The notes beneath the pieces were generated by a model. It was not told the origin of the DNA, did no database searches, and saw only the letters and a program-made list of their open reading frames with translations. 52,013 bases of DNA from Fomitopsis serialis. Taxonomy: Eukaryota > Basidiomycota > Agaricomycetes > Polyporales > Fomitopsidaceae. The position numbers and the translations under genes were made by a program. Positions 1 through 12,656 of this stretch are shown here, one piece after another (within the stretch, counting starts at the first letter, position 1; each line of letters begins with the position of its first letter). The stretch lies in the NCBI RefSeq assembly GCF_022376445.1, contig NW_025955239.1, positions 1-52,013 on the forward strand. The letters are read 5' to 3'.

Positions 1-397
1 CTTTAGTTCGCCGGGGCGGCCCATATACACGCACGGGCGCGTCTCCCGGTGGTCGGATTCGAGTTTGCAACGAGCTTATCACTGTATCCATACTATACTG
101 TAACTTATGCAATTCATCATCGAGCCTTGCATTCACCTCCATCGCTGGGCGTGAGGTTGCCCACTGTGAGTCGAAGCGGTGCGAAGGGTGGCACGCCACA
201 AGGCGCGTTTCGTATAGCGCGCGTCTACGCGCGCAGTGACACGTACGCGACGGTCTACTTTGACTTACACCTATACGCGTTCCACGCCCTGTTACGCATT
301 CCTTCTCCTAACCCGTGTTGCTGTGTGGACTGAGCTTGCGACACTCGAATAAGCCGCCACTCAACCTGAAGATCTATCACAAAAGCCAGGAGACAAC
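1..397. other. Upstream region of GOT1
   Basis: No gene is supported here. The stretch ends 1 nt before the GOT1 start codon at 398, so it should hold the GOT1 promoter and 5' leader. Short open frames show no recognisable domain. Confidence 0.5.
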
Positions 398-1029
398 ATG
401 TGGCTCACGGACGGGCAGAGTACGTCTTCAGGTCGTTCCTGGAGTAATGGCTAACCTCCGTTATAGAGATTGGCGTGCGCTCACCTCCTTCGGAGGCCTT
501 TTCATGCTGCTGGGTGTTGTGCTCTTCTTCGATGGAGCATTGCTCGCGCTAGGCAACGTGCGTACCGGCCACCACTTCTGTACTGACCACAGACAGACCC
601 ACGACCTCCCCAGGTTCTCTTCCTCGCAGGGCTGACGCTCATCATCGGCCCGCACAAAACGTTCTACTTCTTCGCGCGGAGACAGAAGCTCCGCGGGACG
701 GCATGCTTCATCGGCGGCATCCTCCTCGTGTTCTTGAAGTGGCCGTTCGTGGGGATGGTCGTGGAGACGTTTGGGTTCTTGAACCTCTTTGGGTGCGTCG
801 ATGTTTTCTGGCGGTCGGGTGGTCGTGAACTGACTTGGCGTGCGTAGGGATTTCTTCCCAGTGATCCTCACTTTCTTGCGGCAACTGCCCGGGGTCGGGC
901 ATGTACTGACATTGCCGTACATACGAGACGTGAGTCTTCGAGCTTCAGTAGTATTTCTCTCTTCTCACTGGACTGCGTGCCTGGTAGGTTGCAGATCGTA
1001 TAGCAGGATCACGTACATCCATTGTATGA
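398..1029 (+). CDS. GOT1: Golgi transport protein GOT1 (vesicle transport)
   Basis: Small four-helix membrane protein of the Got1/SFT2-like family, which works in ER-Golgi and Golgi vesicle traffic. Five exons are read: 398-419, 469-557, 614-792, 848-929 and 988-1029, giving 137 aa, the usual family length. Visible landmarks are the start MWLTDGQ, the first hydrophobic helix (GLFMLLGVVLFFDGALLALGN), the conserved loop FYFFARRQKLRGTACF, then KWPFVGMVVETFGFLNLFGDFFP and the tail TLPYIRD. Introns are short with gtacgt/gtgcgt donors. Oddity: the acceptor at 466 would give the family's K-I-G-V at residues 8-11 but then needs one extra G near 477; the acceptor at 468 keeps the frame but reads N-W-R. 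A one-base consensus error is likely. The gene converges on the GTPase gene that ends at 1302. Confidence 0.93.
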
Positions 1030-1301
1030 CATTATCATGCGCAATACATATCCTTTCGAGCGTGAACATACATGCTAAGAGTGAGACGGCAGACATATCC
1101 GAAATTCCTTCGACCTTCGGGTCTCGAGACACTCTTATATGAAGGCACGACGATCATGTTCATGACATTACACTCGTGTATACCATGGAAGAGCAAGGAA
1201 AAAGCGATCGATATGATACAGAGTACAAGACAATGTTCTCCGGAGGCAACTGCACACCATGATATAGCTGGACAACGAATGTAAGACCAAAGTGTAGCTG
1301 A

Positions 1302-4300
1302 CTAGTTCACCGGGTTGGCAGCTCGCCGCCACAGCCGAATCTGGTCTCGAATCTCTGCCATAGTTGCTGTGGCGTGCACGCATGCTTTCAGCTCGAGTGA
1401 GTCATCGCTCGTAGGGCGATCCCACAAGACACTCATCGCAACCTCCATCTGAATACGAAATGTCTATTAGCTCCGAATGGTGGCAGGACAATCCCTCCAC
1501 ATACCTTCTCACTCAATACATCGAATTCCTCCTCTAGAGTGTCTCTCACCGCGTCAGTTACCCCGCCCAATCGAGCCAAGAGTACATTCGCTCCATCATG
1601 AAAGGCGGAGTTCTTGTGCGTGGCCACGTATTCGTTGAATAATGCCTGCCAGACCAGTCAGCAAGTCTCGCTCTCACTGACGACGCATGCATACCTTCCG
1701 CCGAGCTGTTGAGCCCCTCCCGGTTTGCTGTGCTGCGTCTTCATACCCGGGTTTGAGCACCTTCATAATGTGGGGAGCCAGGCACCGGCTGGCCTCCTTC
1801 TGTTCGTCGCTGATGACTTCGTGCACAATGTCCACTATTTCGTCAAGAATATTCTCCAAGTCCTTCTTGCCTTGCTCTGCTCGGTCACGCGCAAGATCAT
1901 TCAACAGCGGGGTTGCGGATTCCACAACCTCTGTCAATGCCTTCCCGACAATGCCGGCCACATCTTCCACGAGGTCTACTGATTGAGTGTTGAACGTGTT
2001 CGACCAGTGCACCGCGATCTTGCGCATGAATGGCACGGTAAGATTGACGTTGAGGTCTTGCCGCCATGAACCATGTCGACGGAGTGCTGACAGAAAATAT
2101 GAGAATCTCGTCATTGGTCCCAGTCTTCATAGAGGAACTCACTAGCTTTGTATGTGGCCCAGTGCATCCCGGTGGCAAACTCGGTTGAGATCTTTTCCGC
2201 GCTCTCTGCAGCCTATACCAACCACGACGCAATGAATGAGCAAGGCAAGACACACTGAGATCGTACCAGATTGCTGTCTTACTTTGAGAGCGGCTTCTCG
2301 GCACCTCCGTTCCATGGATCCAGAAATACGGTCTTGTAGCTTGAGACACCTGTTCTGTGCCACCTCGTGAAGCTCCTGTAATCGGACGCCAAGGGGAAGA
2401 CATCAGGGTGTATCCCCACGGTGGACAGACTGACACACCTCCTTCAGTTTACACGCAAGCCCTGTGCCGCTTGTCGAATCCGATTGCCACCGCTTCCTCA
2501 TAACCTCGCGGTCACTCTTCGCGACATCTTCAAGGTTGATATCTTGAGCATATGAGTGAATCGACTCGGCTAGTGCATCCAGGCGTTCCAAAAGGCCAAG
2601 ACAGGCAACTCTGCGACGAACATTGCCAAGGTTGCGACACCACTCTTGTATCGTAGGGATGCCCGTAGACTCTGCGTCAACAAAGGTGTTTGGGAGCCCG
2701 TCTCCGACCACATGCGCTATTAGATTGCAGAGGAGATGAGCATATTGAGGCGTAGTACCAGAGGACGGATATCCTAGTAAGTACCTCGGATGCGTAGATA
2801 GTCAACTGCACTGCAGCTCAGAACGGGCGGGTTGATACGAGAGTAGTCTATCATGTGGTGACGGAGAACAATATGAGTTGCGGTGAGGCAGAAGGCAAAC
2901 AAGAGGGTCCACCTTTTAAGGGAACGGCTGGGTCGTAGTTGTCTGGGTCATTTTCCTCTGCGGCTGCATCTAAGACGAAGCGTATAAGGCCTCACATCGG
3001 CTGAGAGCGACCTCCAGACCAATCGCACCCACCTTCCAGATCCTTCAGTTGCTTGACGAATTTTCGCTTCATGACGTTGACACTTTCCTGCCCATGGTGT
3101 GAACTTTACAAACAGAGAGATACACGGGGAACAACACACCCTGGATCGCATCTGAGCGCAAAGCACACGCTTCTTGATTACTAACTCATGAATCGCATTC
3201 TGAAGCTCCACTCGCTTGAGGTGGTTTCGAATTTGCTCGTCGGCTATAACTTCCGCATCGATTTCGCTTGATAGGAGCGCAGATGTGCACTCTGATCCTC
3301 CTACTTCCTCCCCATGACCGGGCTGAGGCACAGAGGTGGTCGCATCAGAGTCCTACGACGAGAGTGCGCATAGCTTTCAAAGTTTGAACAATATCAGTGC
3401 GTTATGATGATTGCTAACCTGACGAATTTCATGGTGTTCCGTCGTACGGTGTTCCGCCGTATCAGTACGAGCTTTCTTCGATGCAATTTCAGAGCATCTG
3501 ACAGATCTGCGCCGCTTTTTGTTCAAGCTAAGATCTGTTTCAATGCCGGAAAGTTCCTTCCTGAGTTTGCCCTCCGTCTCAACGATAGCCTTTAGGCCAG
3601 TTTCGTCATCATCTAAGTTGCTGCCACCAAGGACCTCCGACGGAGAAATGTCGTCCGTCTTCGTTGCTGTAGAATAAAGCGAGGGCTTTGAAGAGGTACA
3701 GAATCGGGGCAGACTCGGTAGTGCTTACCGATCAGTGTTATACGACCATCTTCGTATGACCCATCTTGCGTAGTACACATCCAGGCATCAGTCTGCACGC
3801 CAATACATGATCTAAAGGCATGCTTACCCACTAATCGAGAGAAACCATGGTCAGCATGATGCAGGAATATAGATCGTCTCACTCACTCAGTAGTTGCATC
3901 CGGAATGCGGCATTCGTTAGGTCTACATGCATACCAGATTTAGTATGAGCCAATCACTTAATCTTGTTTGGCTCACCTTTAGCATTCTTATCGTCAATGG
4001 CGCGTGTGATCGGCATCACAACCCAGGTGTGGCTGCATTGCTTCATGTAGGCCGTCGCAATGCTGGCGCGAGCGCGATTTGTGTCAGCAGTGCCAGGTAA
4101 GTCGACTAAGACTGATCCCGATGATAAGGCCGGGGAATTGCAATATATCTTGACTGCCTTAACAAGCGGCCACAGTTCGCGGTTCAAAGGAGCACTGCTG
4201 GAGTGTACATTGCTCCTGCTCGCAGACCCGGAACTGGCGCTACCTGACTGCTTCGCAGCCCTGATGTATTGTTGAACTGCTTGTACAAGGCACGCTTTGT

Positions 4301-5463
4301 CGGTCGTGTTGATGCTTTTCGTAGTCCCGAGCAAGGAAAACGTCGCTGGGAAGTGAATTAGCTTTGGATAACCAAGGGAAGTAGTCGAATAAAGACCTGT
4401 ATCTGACCGAACGAAGTCTGTGAGAGAAGCAATCCCCTTTAACTCATGGTACTGCACAAGATGCGGATACACCGCGTGGAGCTTCCAACAGTTAAACCAC
4501 AAGCATTTGTGCCTTTTCAGCCCTCGCTTACCTTGGCCCGGGCAGACTCTATATCTTCATTGTCTGCTGGATCCCCAGTGAATTCCTGAAGATCTAGATG
4601 TAATGGCATGAGTTCCTCCAACCAGTCCTTCTCGGACAGAAAGATGATGTCTGCGCGGAACGATGCATCCTCGTGCCAGGTGATCTCTGTGATGACAGAA
4701 GTACAAGCTGGATAACATAAGAAGAGATTGGCAGCTTGTCAAGAGCTGCGACGCTGAGAGGGTATACTGGACTTACCTTGTGCTCCGTCTGTGGGGACCA
4801 AAGGCACTGTTCGGTGCGGTTAGTTATAGAAGGTATTCCGCGTCAGCGGGAAGGTTGTTCTCACAGTCGAGGACTGCATTGATTAGGGAAGACTTCCCAC
4901 TTCCGGTAGCTGTCGTAGACCACAATATTAGTGAGTGGGTGCACGCATAAGCATTTAGAGCAGCGACTCGCCTCCACACACAGCTATTAATGTCCTCTGA
5001 CGTGCTGCGTCACGCAATCTCGAGGCCGATTGATTCAGCCATGGATGACACGATGCAGATCATTCACTACTCACTGGCGCAGGGATCGCATCCAGTTGTT
5101 TCGTCGCATCGTGGTTCTACTAGTAGATACTTCCAAGTTAAGCGCGGCGATGCATTTTTCCATTGCATTTGCCATGTGCATGCCCTCAAAGAGCACCCTC
5201 TCGGTGTCGAACTCGATTTGGTGGCCTGTTGGAAAGACGGTGTACTCGTGACCGAGCGGGGATTTTTGAGGGAGTAAGTCAATCTACCCCACAGTTTCGC
5301 GTCAATTGACCGTGACAATGCGGCGCCATCATCTAGCAACGCAATGAGAGTCAACGGTAAGACTTACTGATGGTTCCCGGTCGGTGATAGTAGGCTCTAA
5401 AACCTCTTCCTTGACCATCGGCGCCGTGTCTTGCTCAGTGGCGTCATCGCGGTTTATTGGCAT
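1302..5463 (-). CDS. SLIP-GC-like nuclear large GTPase (dynamin superfamily)
   Basis: Resembles the nuclear GTPase SLIP-GC family, expanded in mushroom-forming fungi; cellular role in fungi unknown. All 20 exons join in phase to 978 aa: 5463-5368, 5283-5075, 5018-4972, 4909-4865, 4806-4777, 4707-4532, 4481-3977, 3922-3887, 3764-3729, 3666-3419, 3352-3140, 3087-3033, 2969-2913, 2847-2785, 2716-2439, 2375-2283, 2212-2143, 2086-1695, 1645-1505, 1448-1302. P-loop CGATGSGKSS is near residue 117, DLPG (G3) near 328, TKTDD (G4) near 395, and a basic NKKRRRS patch follows that could be a nuclear signal. The C-terminal half (MHWATYK, RRHGSWRQDLN, SRCLAPH) matches the family's helical region. Intron 3 uses a GC donor. 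Start chosen at 5463 because exon 1 then ends in phase; an upstream in-frame ATG (5640) exists but looks like leader. No lesion seen. Confidence 0.9.
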
Positions 5464-7841
5464 ACTCTGGCCTCGGTGAAAGAGAGACAACACGTAGAGG
5501 GTGAGGCCTCGTCTTGTCGCGCGCGCAGTGAGCTGTGTCGGAAAGCAGAGCGCGTCGCACGGTGGGTGCGGTTTGATTTCGACTCTGGATGCGACTACAA
5601 TGTCAACGTCCCACGATCGATCGATGGAAACGCGGATCACGAGATACCTATATCACTCGGAGAACCGCGGAACTGAACTTAGAGATGGGGGAAAACAGGA
5701 CAATGGGATAAAGAGCCATGAAGCAGCAAGTATAATGGGCCCGTGCAGGAGCGTAGTCCGAGGAATGCACAAACATCTGACTCACTGCTGGCAGTGATGA
5801 GGAAGGTACCACCATGGTAAGTATCACTGAGTATGTCCGGAGGCACTTCGGATGAACGCGACCAGCAGGGTTCAACGCAAGTTCAACGTTCAACGTTCAA
5901 CACGCGCTCGCCACATGATTCCAGTTATCTTTGAAAGACGATACACTCGGCATGTGTGAGGTCCTGCGTAGGGCCACTGTATCGGCTCACTAGACCGTAG
6001 GCCTCCTAACAGCAGTCGGTATCGAGAGCGCACAGGCTGCATTACCTCCGGCCGACTTGTTGGCGCGAAGACTTGTCTGAGATGTTGAACGTTGAGAGTC
6101 CGCAGCCGGCGGTGCCAGCCTGACTGCATGAGTCGGCATGAGCGTCGGAAGATCACAGCGGTCAAGTTGTGTATACCAACCCCAGCTGTCGCTCCGAAGT
6201 GTTTCAGTGGCAGGATAGCGACCAAGGGTGTACATCAGGATCGAGTAAGTACATTAGACCGAGATGGAACACACCTTTGAAACAAATGCGGAGGACCGCG
6301 AAGAACCGGGGCATGGTGTCCGTCTGCTCTCAGTCCCGTTAGCTGGCCGACGCACACCTACAAAAGCATGCCGACTCCATATGGCCGACCTTGTGAATGC
6401 GCTCGCGGGACGGTGACCCTGCGATCGTGTTAAGTATTAGCATGCACTTTCCATTTTGAACCGGCGCCACCTGTTCGGGGCAAAGCTGGACCCACAACAC
6501 ACCTTTTCCGGACGCGTTGTGTACGCGTTGCTTTGTCGCAACTCCCAAGCAGGCAGGTGGGCCAGAACGCGCTTCTGCCGCCGGTGCAGTGCCCCTGTGT
6601 CCACTGGCAGGAGATGCGGTCAACAACGCCTGTCCTCCGTGTCTTGTGTTCGAAGATTTCTTGTCTCGGGGCTGTTGTGCATCTATCGGGTGAATTGACC
6701 GTCAGGCTTCAAGCACCGCCATACAACGGAGCAATGATGTACGTATCCTTTAGTCGCCGTGCATGGATTCAAGCTTCTGAGTTACCTTTCGCAGCTATGC
6801 AGAACTGCACCCAAATCAGGATGTGGCCCAATGGTTCCTCGCATGTAGGACGGCATCCCACACGCCATCAGAACGAACATCTCCGTCGAGACGCCTTGGA
6901 TGGTGCCCCCCTGCGGCCCAAGACCGGGAGCAAGAATGGTGCGCGCCGCCTGCGATATATTTGGGAATCAGCGCGACAGCGAAGGGATGACGGCACCTCG
7001 AAGCGCAGTCAGAAGTCGGCGTAGTCAAGCTAGTGGCTGATGTTTCATGAAGACAACTCTTCCGGGAACATCAGAGAGGACGCCATTGTGCTACTCGAAC
7101 GACAATGGAAGACGATTGGCGAGATCCTGGGAGAGTTGCACAGTCAGCGTGACTGGTAGACTCGAGGCGGCGGGGTCCGTCATGCCGACGAGGGCAGGCG
7201 CGTCGCGTCGCGATCTGATCGTATGGCGACGTCGTGATCCGCGTCGTCCGTCCCCGCGCCCATCCCGCGCCCGGCCGCGCCAGGGGTGGTCAGGGGCCGG
7301 AAATCTATTGGCTCTGACTGCAGCCGCACATTTCATTAACATGGCAGCCCCAGGGCAGCTCATTTCTCATACAGCCCGGACGCTGCGAGGAGTAGAGATG
7401 ACTGCGGCGGCGCCGGGCCAAGGCGGGATCGCAGCAACGCCGCTAAGTGCGGGCCCGAGTCAGGCGCGCCATCGCGGGAACGCGCGGAAGCAAATTTGGC
7501 GGACAAAAGGAGTGGCTGAGCGCTTCGGAGGCCGCCACAAAGGGAGTTTGAACCGGAGTGGGAAAGGCGTGGCGGGGTGTGGCGACCACGATCACATGAT
7601 GTTGTTGAGCCAGTTCGCACGCGTGGGGAACAGCCTGCTGGCCTCGCACTCTAATATCCAACTACCGCCCACCCCAGTACGTACATCTCCCCACCCCCTT
7701 CGCTCCTTTCTCCTCCGCTCTAGACGACAACGACGACGACCTCTCGCCCGAAGGCCTTGACGACGGCGGCCACGCAAACACTGTCTGCCGCGCACTTTAG
7801 CCCACAATCGCGATCCGCATTGCTATTTTCCGCCAGCTGCT
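5464..7841. other. Intergenic, divergent promoter region
   Basis: Lies between the divergently transcribed GTPase (start 5463, minus) and WEE1 (start 7842, plus). From about 7190 to 7840 the sequence is GC-rich with C-rich tracts, as expected for the WEE1 leader and promoter. Open frames at 6533-7024 and 7047-7760 show no family signature and are treated as chance. Nothing else is recognised apart from the small repeat at 5870. Confidence 0.5.
5870..5901. repeat. GTTCAAC short tandem repeat
   Basis: Four copies of GTTCAAC, three of them directly adjacent (5881-5901) and one separated by GCAA (5870-5876). It lies about 400 bp upstream of the GTPase start. It could be a simple repeat or a clustered regulatory site; nothing in the sequence decides. 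Confidence 0.75.
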
Positions 7842-10800
7842 ATGTTTGCTTCATCCCCAAGCACCGACTACGTCTCTTATAGGCCTTCGAGGAGACGCGA
7901 ACCCGCTGCATCTCCATCTTGTCGCTTCAGCTTTAACACTCCCCCACGCTTCGCAGTAGACTCCTTGGTCCGCGACTCGCCCATGCTCACGCCTTCGCCG
8001 CTGCGCCGCCACGCGCCGCCATCCGCAGAACCGATGGACATGGACGACATCTTCCAGTCTCCTGCTGCGAGGCCATCTTCTTACACCCACCAACCTTCTA
8101 CACGACCCTCACTATCCCATCGCCATAAAGATGACATGGATGACGATTTCGACAACTCCCACCTCGTGCCTTCGTCGTCGTACTCCGTCTCCCATTTTAT
8201 GGCGCCACCAACCTCCCCTTTTCTCACTCCCCTACGCACTCCCGTCAAGTCTTCGCCGCGTTTCCCAGGGACGCCGGATCGCCCCGCTCTCTCCGTCAAG
8301 CACGTCAATGCCCCGTTCTCCGTCTCTCCGGGTCTCACCGCAGGCGCGAAGCGCAAGCCCACTCCCAACCAGTGCGTTACGCCGCTGCGCCCCAGAGCCA
8401 GCACTCCGTTGCAGGTCGCGTCAGCCAGAGAGCAGCCTGAAGGCGACTCCTCGTCGCTTCCGTTCGACCGCTTGGCGCCTCTGCCGGCTCCCCGCTTCAA
8501 CCTCCGCACGCCACAGTCAAACGCTGAGACGGACTTGCATCTCAAACGGCAGGCAGAGACGATGACGATGCTGCAGATTCATTCAGACGACGAGAGTGGG
8601 TATGACTCGGGTCCTGACGTGCGTGCGGCAGACGACAATGGACGGGCGCTGTTCGAAGGCGGTTCTTTGTCCCGGACGCCGCTCAACTCTGCTAAAGGCA
8701 AAGGCAAGGTCAAGTCGCCTGCGCTCGAAATGTTCATGAGGATGGGGCAGATGAACAATGAAGAGGTCGCAGAAGCCGTCTCACCGGGTGGGCACGTCAC
8801 GAAACGGCGTGCGCGTTCCCGCCCTGTCTCCGCTGAGCTACTAGAGTCGGCGCAGGGCGCAGCCCACACAGGATTTGGAAATCAGGTATGTGCTTTCTTT
8901 AGCTCAGACCGCTGCGATCACTGATGTGGCCAGCAGATGCCAGCCGTTTCACCCGTTAGGGGACCGCACAGCGCAAGCTCCGTTAGTTTCCCTCGTCGGC
9001 GGCGAGCCTCCACCAGCTCTACGAGCGAGTCTGAGTCTGGCTCGCCTGTCCCACATCTACGACTCACGCCTGGAGCTCTTCCTCGCATTCGCACTCAGTC
9101 GCAGGCGCATACAAGGGCACCGCTCAGTCGAATCACCAGCACGGGGTCAGCGACCCATTTCTTCGGTCCGAGTATTCCCGATCCCAGGCCTGGAAAGAAG
9201 AAGTCGAAGACAGGCGCCGTTGCAAGCCCCCGTCGCGGTATGAACCTCGCCGCTATGAAAGAAAGTTACCCAGCGACGGAGCGCTCACAGGCGTCCAACC
9301 GCCACAGCTACGGCGGCTCACCTGGGATGCCCTCTGCGTGGATGTGGCACGAGCGCGCAGCGTCGTCACCCGTCTCGTCTCCCAACTGCCGCAAGAGGGA
9401 CGGCTCATCGGACGACGAGGAAGAGGCCTTCTTCAACGGGCCCCCAGATACATCATTTAGCTTCAGCATCGCTTCGGCGACGCCGAGCCCCAAGAAGAGA
9501 CAGAAGCGCGAGGCCCCTGCTTCCCCGCTGCAGAAGAAGTTCAGGCCACGCGATTCTGGGATCGCTCTCTACTCCAGTGATGAGGACTACAGCGGGTTCC
9601 ACTTGCATGGCGGTGACCCGTTCCTGCCGTCGATGCCCCGTGCTTCAACCTCCGTCAGCACGGTCAACTCATCGGAGGGCGACGACCAGGCTCTGGTCAC
9701 ACCTGGCTTCGGCCCCAGCCCGTCGTCTGGCTGGCCCGGCACCGAAGTCAACATTGTCCATCCGGGCGATGACTCAGACGACATGGAAGCTTTCATCTAT
9801 CGAACCCTCACCGCCGGCGCTGGCAAGTCCGCGCCCGGCCATGCCTCCCCGAAGCGCGTCCCAGGAACGCCCCAAAAGAAGATGAAGACCTCGCACCTCG
9901 GCCAGCGTCCGTGGCAGAGTGCAGTCACGTCTAAGATTGGTTTCCCCGAGTTCGACGAGGACGGGCCGAAGGGCAAGGGGAAAGGTAAGGGCAAGCCGCG
10001 CAAGTCGCTGCCCGCCGCGTTCCCCATCCTCGGCAAGGAGAACCGCACAACAGGGAAGGCCCGCCTCGGGCATCATCCGGCGCGGTCGTCGGTGGATATG
10101 AACACCGACGAGGAGGAGGAGCTGAGTCCGAGCACGACGCGCCAGAGCAAGTATGATGGCCTGGGACTCGGGCGGCCATCTGGCGTGCTCCCGGGCTTTA
10201 CGAGAACGAGTGGAGACAAGGGCAAGGCCAGTTGGTTGATGCGGAGGAGCAGCAGCGGCAACTTCTCGAGTGGCAGTGAGACTGCAGGCTCTGCGTCCGC
10301 GACGCCGACCCGACTTGGGGCGAAAGGTGTGTTCTAACATGGCTATCACGATTGAGTGAGCTGACGGGTTGCTTGTTCTCGCTTTGCAGAATGGTCCTTG
10401 GCTCCTCCGAGGCTTCCGCCGGCACCGACTACGCCGAGCTCGACAACGTCTGCAACGCCGAACTCACCCAATGGAGAGGGACCGCAAGACAACTTCGTAG
10501 TGGGGCGTCTGCGCTCCCTCAGCCAACCCCGTGCGCACATCTCTATTCAACCGCCCGCAGACGCATGCGCATCCTGCTCGGCTGCCTCACGGCCACACCT
10601 CGCCGCTCCGGCCAACTGCGCGGGGACGCCTTTCTCTTGCATCGGGCGACGAGCAGCCAGGGCGATTCGATCGCGATTTCATCGAGGTCGACGAACTCGG
10701 CAAGGGCGAGTTTGGACGGGTGATGAAGGTGCGCTACAAGGACGGCTCGTTTGCGGGGCGTGGCAAAGAGGCCGAGCTGTACGCCGTCAAGAAGTCGAAG

Positions 10801-11979
10801 CGGTTCGAGGGCGCTAGGCATCGGTAAGTTGACTTCACATTCTTCTCCATGACGTGCCGCTTTGTCGCTCGATCTCTCCCGAATAAAGCGGAGTGATCGT
10901 CTGTAGCTGTGATGCGTACCGGCGGCATGCGCGGTGGATCCGTCTGCGAATCCGGCGGTTCCACTTCTCGCCATATTGCATCTTCGCTGTCAATCAACTC
11001 GCTTAATGGTGCTGTTACTTACGTCTGGCTTTCTCCTAATCAGGTTGCGACTTCGCGAGGAAGTGGACATTCTGTCCAGCCTGTCTGCTCGTGGTGGCTA
11101 TCCCAACGTCCTGGCTTACGTAGATAGCTGGGAAGAGGAAGAGACGCTTTATATTCAGACGGAGTTGTGCGCTCTTGGCAACCTTGCGCACTTCTTGCTG
11201 GCATATGGGCGTGCCTACCCGAAGCTTGATGAAGGTCGTGTGTGGCGGGTTCTGGCAGAACTGAGTGCAGTACGTGGCGTTGCGCTATGCCTCGTGTTCC
11301 TCGATACTGACTACGCTTTCGTTGACAGGGCTTGTACTTCATTCATGATGCTGAAATCATCCATCTGGATATCAAGCCGGAGAACGTCTTCATTACGAGC
11401 TCGGGCCGGTTCAAAATTGGCGACTTTGGCATGGCGTCTGTGTGGCCACGCCCTCCGCCACCGTCGGACACCATTGTCAGCAATGCGTTCGAGCGCGAGG
11501 GTGACAAGCTGTACCTCGCACCCGAGGTTCTTCAGGGTCGTTACAGCAAGGCGGCTGACGTCTTCAGCGTGGGCATGACCATCCTCGAGGCGGCGACCAA
11601 TATCGTCGTGCCTGGACAGTGAGTCTCTTGTCGTTCATCTTCATTCATGTCGCTGACGTTCGTGTGTAGGGGCGAGGCCTGGCACCGACTTCGGCAAGAA
11701 GACTTCTCGCAGGTCGACACCGGGCTTGAGTCGCTGAGCGAGGAGCTTCAAGACTTGATCCGTAGCATGATGCGCACAGATCCCACCGTACGTGCTGAGA
11801 TCGGTCCAGTCGCCTCTCACCCCGTCGTCTCCCGTGCACGGGCAGCGATGGAGGGGGTACGAGCTGCCCAAGGGGATGTCTTTGCTGCCAGCCCATTGGG
11901 TGGCGGTGGCAAGCACTTCCTCAGCGAGATTCTTCTGCGTCCACGATGGACAGGAGACGCGATGGATGTTGGATATTGA
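7842..11979 (+). CDS. WEE1: Wee1/Swe1-type mitosis inhibitor protein kinase
   Basis: Dual-specificity kinase that holds Cdk1 inactive by phosphorylating its ATP-loop tyrosine, delaying mitosis. Exons: 7842-8885, 8937-10326, 10390-10823, 11044-11269, 11329-11618, 11670-11979, about 1,230 aa. The first ~900 residues are Ser/Pro-rich and disordered-looking, with acidic Ser clusters and Lys-rich patches, typical of fungal Wee1 regulatory regions. The kinase domain shows the glycine loop GKGEFG, the lysine in YAVKKSK, catalytic loop HLDIKPENVFI, DFGMA, and EGDKLYLAPE, the Wee1-type activation segment. The 220-nt intron 4 is long for this locus. Oddity: exon 3 has one base too many. Frame DNFVVGRLRSLSQP does not lead into VRTSLFNRPQ; dropping one C from the CCCC run at 10527-10530 restores it. 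A long alternative intron (10327 to 10521) would also keep frame but lose the conserved stretch. Confidence 0.93.
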
Positions 11980-12656
11980 TTGCGCGGAGGTATTGCGGGT
12001 CCCGCCGCTGGGACATTGGTTGATCGTTATGCACTGTACTCTTTCTCATGATTGACTTCGCCGATCACACCACTTTGGCTCTTGTTGGTTCATCGGTTGG
12101 GCTTTGGTTGGTTCGGCTGGTCATCTCCTATGGATGTCCTTCTATTTCTACTTCTACGCCTTATGCGAGTTGGGTTCGCCTTGACTTCGATCTTGATTAT
12201 TCTATATGTACTCTTTCTGTCTCCTTGCGTTTATGGCCTTTTGTTCTATCTTGCATCAACTCTCCCGCAACCTCATCACGGCCCGCAACACCTACCCCTG
12301 GTGTATCATATACCGCAACTATTTTCCATCCTCCGGTTCCATCGTACACCCACATCCTGTTGCCCGTCTTTGGTTCATACTCATCTAGTTGCAACTTGCT
12401 TCCTTGCATGGCTGTTCACACTGTCACGATAATGTACGTAGCGTAACGAAATATCATGTGCATTCTTGCCTCAACATCCCGGTGAGGTGGCGGTAGCGCA
12501 AATGCGGTGCAACGGCTGAAGTGGAAACGCTTCAGCGCCCAGTGACCAGTGGACAGCTACATGTCCGACTGTTGATCCTCAAGACGATGAACGGAAGGCT
12601 GAATCTTCATAGGTATCTGCTCGTACAGGAGTGTCCTCGTCAAGTCTCCGAGTCTT
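11980..12656. other. WEE1 3' region, pyrimidine-rich
   Basis: About 12,050-12,420 is strongly T/C-rich on the + strand and directly follows the WEE1 stop. It probably contains the 3' UTR and terminator. Overlapping open frames here (for example 12,048-12,446) are a by-product of the composition and have no domain. Confidence 0.5.

Noticed and set aside
7047..7760. 237-codon open frame upstream of WEE1
   Set aside because: GC-rich promoter/leader sequence open in several frames at once; no domain and no splice context.
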